From NCBI GenBank assembly GCA_964036155.1, contig OZ038423.1, positions 70,323,249 through 70,387,248 on the forward strand: DNA of 64,000 nt, in the 5' to 3' direction. The position numbers were made by a program, and so were the translations under genes. Shown piece by piece: positions 56,301 to 64,000 of the stretch. This DNA is from Diploscapter coronatus (lineage: Eukaryota; Nematoda; Chromadorea; Rhabditida; Rhabditidae). The notes beneath the pieces were generated by a model that did not search any database, was not told where the DNA came from, and saw only the letters and a program-made list of their open reading frames with translations. Position 1 is the stretch's first letter; every line of letters starts with the position of its first letter.

Positions 56301-59300
56301 CTTACAGGGCACAAATCCAGGTCTGGTCATAGTCGAAAGTTCCTCCCACAGTGCCCGTAGTGCATATCGATTGGACTGTCCGCGATAGTATGTGAACTGA
56401 AAGAGAAAAGCTTGTGATCTCCGTTGATATTCCTATCATTCCTACATTGATTAGCTGCGTCCTGCGTGAAGAGCACAGATCGGACCTGTTCCGAGGTGAA
56501 TTCGGGCTCCTGAATGTCCATTTCGTGGATGATCCTGCAATTTCACTCGTTCATACTCCTTTTCAGTCCATTTCATTTATCCTCGTTCTTTCAGGCCTGC
56601 ATTTAGCCCGCTGTCCCCCTCCGCTCAACCCACACACACATGTTTTTGTTTGCCTGCCAGAGGCCTGAGAATTTCCGTCGCGATAAAAATATCCCTATCT
56701 CATCCACAAACAAATAGCAAATTATGCTCGGGGCCGTGGGGCAATAGGGCAGTCATCCGAACTCTACCCATTCAATTCATTCCGAGGGAATCTCGGGCAA
56801 TTTGAAGTTGAAGACGATTTTTCTGCATATCGATTACGCGCTATGTGCTATGCGCTTTATTTGGCGAGAGCAATTATGAGTGAAGTTGAGACTCTGCAAA
56901 TGGCATGTGCATGGAAAGCAGAAAGAGGACAAGTTAATATTCCCGAATAGATGAAACAGAAACAGAAGCAGCGCAAAATGACTGCAGAATCAAGGAGTCT
57001 ATTGTTGTGTGGAGAAGAGCAGCGGGCCATGCAGTGCACCAATCGGAAAAACGAGTTTGGAACCTTTCAAAGCTCATCGATCAAGGAACCATCTGATTCC
57101 AGACTTACTTCGCAAAAATCTCCTCCAAACTGGTCTCCTGTAAATCCAGCAGAAGTACGGCCTTGTTGAGCAAGTGGTCGATGTCCATTGTGGCACGAAT
57201 CTCTGATCCAAAATCCTTCATCGGGATTTTCTCATGTTTCGCGTACATCAGCGTCACATTGTCGTATTCATCTGAAAAAAGCTGACCCATCGAAAATTCA
57301 TGATATTTGATAAGTTTTCTATAGTTTTAGCTCAAATTGAAATGCACAACTCGCATAACTTACTGCCTGCATTGCTCCAGGACAACGTATCGAGAGGTGG
57401 GGTATCAGAGTCGAACTCCCTGTCTTCTAGCAGATAGGGAATGCTTCCAATCTGTGACATGGTCCTACTCGGACTGCCTCCCCTTGGAGAGCCTCCCGAG
57501 GCCCTTCTCCTGTATCTCTCGACCTCTTGCAGACTCTTCATCGACAGCCACGACACTCTCTTCGTCAGCATCTTCTGCTTATCGGCCACTCCGATGGGTG
57601 TGCCAGTGGACGGCGTAGTGCTGTGCGGCTGACTGTCTTTCCCACTCCCGGTTTGGCCTTCCATGACCAGGGTGGGTTGAGAGGCCCGTCTGGGGAGAAT
57701 AGGTCTGAATGCGATGCAGGGCGCGACTCCGGTGTACGCGTTGCTAGTCCTCCTCTTCTCGTCTATGTCCAGGGAAATCTTCCTCTCCTGACAGAATGTC
57801 ATGGTTGTACCACAATTCAATGGACAGCAGCATTGTTCGACACCTTGAATTCTGTCTTCCTCAGGCACATACAATAGCGTATGACTGGTTCGTCGTCGTT
57901 CTGGCTGCCCTGTGGAATTCTGCATCTGCCCCTGGTTTGTAGCGGAATTCATAGGCGGGCTGCTGCTGGTGACCATCTGCTTGACTCGCGTTGTTTTGGT
58001 TCCATTTGGTCCGTCCTGTGTGACGATGACTTTGACGTGACTGCCTTGGGAGGCTGGTTCTGTGAATGTTGACTGGGACATAGCGGAGTGGGATGATTCG
58101 ATTGGTTATGGGGCATTCATGCAGTGATGCAGTCAGTCAGATTTGAGTGTAGGGATTCTGGAGCATTTCCTCAGAGTCGATGTGAGTCGATGCTAATGTG
58201 CTGGAGAGTATGAAAGAGAGCTTTTCCCTCTTCCCTCTCTTCTCTTGTTTTGGCAGTTCTTTTCTCTTCCCCCTTCCTCCCCTCCCTCTGAGTGCAATTC
58301 GCAGTCTCTTTTCTTCTTCAATTTGCCGTCTCTTTCCCTTTGCCTGCTTCAGCTTCAGCTTTTCATGACACCGACCACGCCCCCTTTCCCCTTCCTTCTT
58401 CCCACTGCCTCCCTTCGATCCATCTTCAGTCAGCTAACTTTTTACTTGCTCTCGATTGTCCCTGCATTCTTGCATTCCCGCATATATGCACATATGCACA
58501 TCGATCATCGGCAACTCTACTGACAAACCTATCAATTTATGACCAGTCATTCTCAATGAATTAACATAACCCACTCTGAATGTGTGCATTTCAATTTGAG
58601 CATATCTACCAATTTCCACTTCATCTTTTCATCATTTTTGATGAGGGAAATAAAAAACGGAAAACAGCTATGCGCAGCATTGCTGTATCGCTTCCGGCGG
58701 AGAAACAAAATTGAAGAGAAGACAGGAAGCGGGCTGATTAATTCAATAGGGCTTACACCCCGACAGAATGGACGTGTAAGGAATAGACCACGAGAAAATG
58801 AGAGGTTCATCAAATTAGACAAGGGAAATAGTAAACGAGTCCCAGATATGACAGAGATGCAGAGAAATGAACATAAAATGTGAGGGTGGATTGGAGAGAT
58901 ATAGTAGAAATAGATGAAAATGGCTGAGGCAAAAGCGGCTTGTCGAGGGGATAAATATGCCAGTCCAGGAACAGAACAGAAAATATACGAAACAGGGACA
59001 TTGTTGTTAAAATTGAGACGAAAGAGCAGAATACACCAAGTAGAAAGACTATAAAATTTAGGACCCATTGTAAAATTCGTCTACGTTTCCGTGAAATGGC
59101 ATTTGGAAATGTTTTATTTGAACTCACCATTTCCATCGTCGAATTCGTGCAGCGAATCATCGTCCAGAACATAGACGTGGCTGTGTCTTCGCTCGTCCAG
59201 GGGATTACCAGATTCGTAGGAATGAATTGTAGCTGAAGTGGCCGAGGTGTGGATCATCTCTGCAGAGGACTTAGGCCGTCTCATGGCCCTTCTGGGTGTT

Positions 59301-59767
59301 GTTGTGCCTGAAGCCACTGTGGCTTCGCTACCGTTAGACACACTCGCATCAGAATCGTGTCTCCTCCTCCCGGCTATCCTGTTGGATTTGCAGACAATCG
59401 CCCCGTCGTCGCTCGTCTGCTGACTCATCCCCGTCCTCCCGTTCGATCTCCCGATCGTCCTCACAGTGAACACTCGGCCCTTGCCCGTACTGATAGCCGT
59501 CGTGCTGGTATATCCCGAGCTGGGCAGCGTCCTCTGCTGCTGCTGCTCGAGGTCCTTGTCGAGGGAAGACTCGCTCGCAGTTTCGGTGGCAAACGAGGTT
59601 TCCGACGCGAATTTCCTCAGCTTCCGATCAATGATCGACTTGGCGCAGTTCGGAGCTCTGAATGTCAGCGGTGCCGACGGAGGGTCCGAAGGGCAGTCTT
59701 CCTGTTTATCGGATTGATTCAGCGAATATTCAGCCGTTTCCTCAGCAGGCAGAGTTGATGATGACAT
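53377..59767 (-). CDS. slc4a11: SLC4A11-like transporter with two alternative first exons
   Basis: The shared body runs from an exon starting [20 protein letters not shown] (about 57270) to TAG 53377. The cytosolic SLC4 domain includes [49 protein letters not shown] and [20 protein letters not shown]. The membrane domain includes [114 protein letters not shown] and the end [20 protein letters not shown]. These match SLC4A11 (borate/NH3-H+ transporter) better than the bicarbonate exchangers. Exon 1a (ATG 59767, to about 59129, Ser-rich, ending HEFDDGN) and exon 1b (ATG 58081, to about 57363, [20 protein letters not shown] ...) both end in phase 1 and fit the same next exon, so they are probably alternative promoters. 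Many exons. Confidence 0.9.
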
Positions 59768-62700
59768 TTTCTCAGTAGAAATATTCACGAAGATCAACTA
59801 TGAATGCATCATGGATAGAATAATTGAACTGAAATTAGATGGTCTTCACAACAAATTCGATTGGAAAATCGAGAAACGCGAAAATTTTAAAAGTTATATT
59901 AAATTCGCCCAACAAGAAAGAAGAAGTAATGGAAATCGAACTGAGACACTCTTCTCTTTCCACATGCATAATTACAGTCATTCGAGTTGGGGGAGTACTT
60001 ATTTTAATGAACTAAATAAGTGGATGAAGTTTGCTGGGGCTGGGGCTGTGGAGAGGGCAGTTAGTAAGCGGAAACTATTTATGAAAATTATCTGAAGGAG
60101 CTTGAAGGCTTGAGGCGGGAAGGAAGAGTGAGGATTTTATATCGGAAGGAGGAGAAGCTGAGATCGGAGTGGATTAAAAGATAGGAGTGGGGGAAATTAA
60201 GCAGATGAGCTTTAAGATGGGAGGGATAAGTGGGCGATAAAGTGGGGGTGGATATTTTGGAATGCAAAAAGTGCGGAAAGGACCGCAAATGACTGCTCTC
60301 CACATGTTTCTGCATTTTCTGCTGTTTCTGCCAACTTTCAGCCTTCAGCATTCAGAGGCAGTTTTGACTCTATTTTGCCATTGTCCTCCTCTCAAGCCTT
60401 TCGCTCCAAGTTTTCTCTTTGACCTACAAATTATTCTATTCTTGCAGCCTTTCTTCCAGTTCAAATGGCACAAAAACTCACAAAAGCTTGAAGACTCACA
60501 AAGTGTCACCCAAAAGTGATCAAAATGATTAAAATCGTTTGAAAATCAGGAATGAAAGATGATCTTCACTGAAATAATATGGCTATTATGATAGAAGATG
60601 AATGAATCAAATAGAAAACTACGAATAAGTTGAGTACTTCGGTACCACAAAGATGTAGACGAGGGGGTGTGCTGTGTAGAGGCTTGAAGGTAGAACAAGA
60701 TGCGAGCGAAATCATTTATTAACTGATAGTATTGGGTATTTATAGAGATCGAGGGTGAGATATCTAGAGTGAGATATGCAATGAGATTGTTATATTAAAT
60801 CATGCCTTAACTGAATAAAAGCTGATTTTCATCAAATTAATCAAAGATCTGATGTATCAAAATATATGATGTTGAATGAAATGAAGGAAGTGGCAGACAT
60901 GAAGCAGAGTCTCTGCTGCAACTTACTCACATCATTCGACTTGTGCATTTGGACTTGCAAATGCGAATGGCAGACAGACTCTGACACACACTTCTTCAGT
61001 CATTCATTCTTTCATTCAAAAAGTGAAAAAAGAGTCAGAAAAGAATATCTTTCGAGATTCGAGATTGAAATCGGATATATGGCCAGCCTTCACAAATCCA
61101 GGCAGTTTTGGTTTCTCTTTGCTCTTTTCGCTTTGCGCTTTTTCTACTTGACTTTTCCTCTCATTCTTCTCTCGCAGAAGTTGTCCCTCGGCCGGCGATT
61201 AACACAAGAAATAAATACATCGACATAAATTTGGCGGAAGAGCCCATGGAACTGAGAAAATCTCGAAAGAAGAGAGGATATATGAGATCGCGGATAAAGT
61301 GAGAAATAAAAATAGATAATGCCTGAAAAATAGACAGACCGAGCAGATAAAACAGACGGCCTGAAAGTGAGGGTGTCAGTCAGATAGTGAGAGGGGAAGG
61401 CGTGAAATTAAACCTGAAGATGGACAAATTGCGAAGAATGAAGCAGAGAATGGAATGGGAAGAATTAATTGGGGGATGATAGAGGGAAATAGAGCGAGAT
61501 AGAGAAAAAAGATAGGGCTGCGCATTGATGCAAAGAAGTAGGCGGTCAAATTGAGTTAATGAGCAGAGACAAATCGCGCCTCTAACAGAGATGGCTGTAA
61601 AACACATGCTGCGAAGCACAAGTCTTCCGAATTTGCGAGTCCTCTTCCTGCCTTCTCCTCCCTTTTCAAGCATCAAGTCCCAAGCTTCTTCCCACCACAT
61701 TCTTCCATTGTCACTCCATCTCTCTCTCTCTGCTCATAATTCATTCTCTCTCATTCTCTTCCCAGAGAAGTAAATTTATGAATGTGTAGACAAGTGAAAA
61801 ATTCGCTCGTCCATCGAACCATTGAATATGCCAGTCGGCCGGCGCGCGCAGAAATTATCTATGCACAAGCCGATATAGGCAAAATATATGTGAAGCGATT
61901 CGGGGATTAATGGATTTCTGAAATCCCCGGATGTGAATTTGGTAGTAGAAAAGTTGTGCTGGAAGATATGGACTAATGACAGGCAAATATGCTGCTCGTC
62001 GCAATTGAAGCGAAGCGGATATGTGGCAAAATAAGAAATTTGGATTTGGGATGGGATGAAATATATTGGATAGAAAAGGATATTTGGAATCCTGACATAG
62101 AGTAAAGAAAGGCTGAGAGAGAAGTAGGAAAATCCCTTGAGAGATAGAAGAAATGGACAGAGTACCGAGTGAGTGAACAGTGAACAGAACAGGGCAATTA
62201 AAGTATGAAAAGCGAGGTGTTTTTGAATGGTTAGGAATTGGAATGTTGTTGCAAAAGCAGAAAGCTCTGAGGGCAGGGAGCGACTTCTCGAGAAAGAGTG
62301 AAATGCAGCAATGCAAATGACTGGAACTTGCACACAAAGCAGCGGCAGCAGTAGCAGCAGCAGCAGCCAAGTTACTGACGGAGAAAGGCGAAGAGCGAAG
62401 AGATGAAGCTGCGTGGGAATTCTGCCTGGAAAATAGATAGAGGAGAGGTATCGATAAAAGCTGAAGTAGTGACAAATCTGCAGTTAATGTAAAATCATTA
62501 ACTTCAATATTTTTCACTAATTATGCAATAAACCGTGAGGTAAGTGAAGATAAGGTACGTTTGACATAAAAGTATAGGGCAGAATGCGAAGATCATCTTG
62601 ATGCTACACTTGATCACAGTGCTTTAATCCGTCCGGCGTCATTTTTTCAGGAAAAAAATTATCATAACTTTTTATCTATGCATTATTTTAAAAAAATTTC

Positions 62701-64000
62701 TTTACTGAAAAATTATTAGAAATATCCCCGGCAATATAAATGGAGAACATTTTCAAAAAGTTTTATGTAAAATTAGAAGAAAAAACGATTTTTGAGTCAA
62801 TTTTTAGAGGGCCTCGTTGGACAAGGCAAAGTGAGAGCAAAGCACTGTGTTGACCTACTATGCCTCTTATCTATCCCTTAAATGGCAAGCGCTACATGTG
62901 CGCCATACTTAGTTAAATTTACAAATCGGGGCGGCTATTGTGAACTGATAAAGTATGGAAGGCTTTAGAATCCTGCTCCATTCTCTATGCTTTGGATTCA
63001 GATTCAGATAGAGAGAATTAGGAATGCTGTTAGGCTGTTAGATCACTCACTGCGAGAAGAGTGTAGCACAATTGAAATACAGGGACAATGCAATAATTGA
63101 AAAACACAGCAGAAGCAGAAGCAGAAGCAAATCCACTTGGAATTCAAATTGGAGAACAGAACTTGGAAGGAGTTTGCGAAGGAATTGGATGGACCAATTG
63201 AAGAGGGCTAATTCACTTGCACAACATCGGGGAGACATAAGAAAATGCACAAATTGAAGACAGGATTGTCAGATTTCGAATTTGAGGGGGATCAGATCTG
63301 GGCAGACTTTCAGTCAGAACGAAAGTTATGGGGGCGGGAGTACGCAAGATAAAAATTTTCCATAGAAAACTGGTATTGGGTTGTTGCATAGGTTTTGATC
63401 AAAATTTTAAAAACTTAATCAAAACTTATGCAACGACCCAATACGATACGATCTCAGTTGAATATTTTGATTTAAAGGAAGTAAAATTGCAAAAATTTAG
63501 CTTAATCTTTGCCTGTGTACGAGAAAAATAAATATATTTGTTTTAAACAACGAACGCGAATGCAAGGCGAGAATGAGTGGAACGAGACAATTCGTGGAAG
63601 TTTGGAAAATCAACCAGAAATTCTCGAGAAGCATTTGGCAGAAGTCGGCCTTGTGCATTCTGCATTCGGAGCTTATGCTGCGCGATTCCATTCCTGCCAT
63701 GTTTTATTCGATTGTGTGAATTGGTTGGAGGCCGCGCGGCAGGGCACAAAATGTGAATGTGAAGAATCAAGAATTTACAGAGGAAGTCGAAAGCGAAGAA
63801 GAAATATTCAACAAATGCCAGTGGGAAAGTGGGATTATAGAGAGGATCTGAGGAGATATATGAAATCCATATCCGGGAATAGGGAAATTAGGAAGGTAAG
63901 TTACAAATGGACCTGAGACAAGAAGGGGAAGCCAGCTAAGAAATGTGTGAAGAGAAAGGGGCAAGGGGAATGCGAAGAGCTTGGAGAGCTTGGAGAAGAA
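59768..64000. other. Right-end region, no supported gene
   Basis: Contains the upstream region of SLC4A11 exon 1a. Open frames (60262-60519, 61855-62517, 63509-63916) are low-complexity or isolated, and none shows a domain or a chain of matching splice sites. Short triplet repeats occur: (GCA)n-like at about 62341-62370 and (AGAAGC)n at about 63108-63130. A tiny mariner-type MITE lies at 63376-63441. The last frame ends at a good donor (AGGAAG/GTAAGT near 63895), so a small exon there is possible but unproven. Confidence 0.5.
63376..63441. mobile_element. 66-bp mariner-type MITE with TA duplication
   Basis: TTGGGTTGTTGCATAGGTTT begins the element and its inverted partner (AAACTTATGCAACGACCCAA) ends it, flanked by TA on each side (63374-63375 and 63442-63443). 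The end sequence is of the kind seen in mariner elements. There is almost no interior beyond the two arms. Confidence 0.8.

Noticed and set aside
59811..60095. Plus-strand frame just upstream of SLC4A11 exon 1a
   Set aside because: No domain, no neighbouring exons; probably promoter-region noise.
61776..62517. Long minus-strand frames of 185 and 220 residues
   Set aside because: Overlapping in two frames with Ser/Phe/Leu bias and an Ala run from a GCA repeat; no introns or domains supported.
63509..63916. 135-residue plus-strand frame ending at a good donor
   Set aside because: Possible exon, but no partner exon in the window and no recognised domain; too weak to annotate as a gene.

Overview
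The window is nuclear DNA of a nematode, probably not a close relative of Caenorhabditis. The evidence is eukaryotic gene structure with many introns of about 42-60 nt ending in TTTCAG or TTGCAG, and nematode-typical families: a four-module ET (three-finger-like, cysteine-rich) protein, a pepsin-inhibitor-3 (aspin) domain protein, an MSP-domain protein and a nematode-style single-domain tyrosine phosphatase. The conserved genes LZIC, TDP-43, V-ATPase c'', GINS2/PSF2, TOP3B, PUS10, SNAPC1, ClC-3/4/5, acid sphingomyelinase and SLC4A11 fix the reading. The species cannot be named. All splice junctions were read by eye from phase, conservation and GT/AG signals.

Layout. 0-4 kb: tail of an unknown gene, LZIC and the ET protein, all minus. 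5.5-10 kb: TDP-43, plus. 10.1-11.7 kb: secreted aspin-domain protein, minus. 13.4-15.4 kb: secreted Ser/Tyr-rich protein, plus. 15.8-18.5 kb: a divergent pair, tyrosine phosphatase (minus) and MSP protein (plus), both families typical of nematode sperm. 19.5-21.5 kb: V-ATPase c'' (minus) and GINS2 (plus), divergent. 21.9-30.6 kb: TOP3B, PUS10 and SNAPC1, all minus with short gaps, arranged like a nematode operon (SNAPC1-PUS10-TOP3B). 31.4-36.2 kb: ClC-type chloride/proton exchanger, minus. 37.6-40.8 kb: an AT-rich orphan secreted protein, minus. 43.8-46.5 kb: orphan single-pass membrane protein, plus. 47.1-59.8 kb: coiled-coil protein, acid sphingomyelinase and SLC4A11 with two alternative first exons, all minus. 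59.8-64 kb: no gene that I can support.

The most striking feature is outside the coding sequence. Many introns longer than about 150 nt, and several intergenic gaps, hold inverted-repeat (fold-back) DNA of several unrelated families. Examples are a 988-bp palindrome inside the acid sphingomyelinase gene, a hairpin with two 107-nt arms between GINS2 and TOP3B, a pair of fold-backs in ClC introns, and small MITE-like elements with terminal inverted repeats and target-site duplications. They lie between coding exons and leave the reading frames intact, so the genes appear functional. TDP-43 also carries UG-rich tracts in its own introns, which could be autoregulatory binding sites, and the Ser/Tyr-rich gene seems to need a 7-nt microexon.
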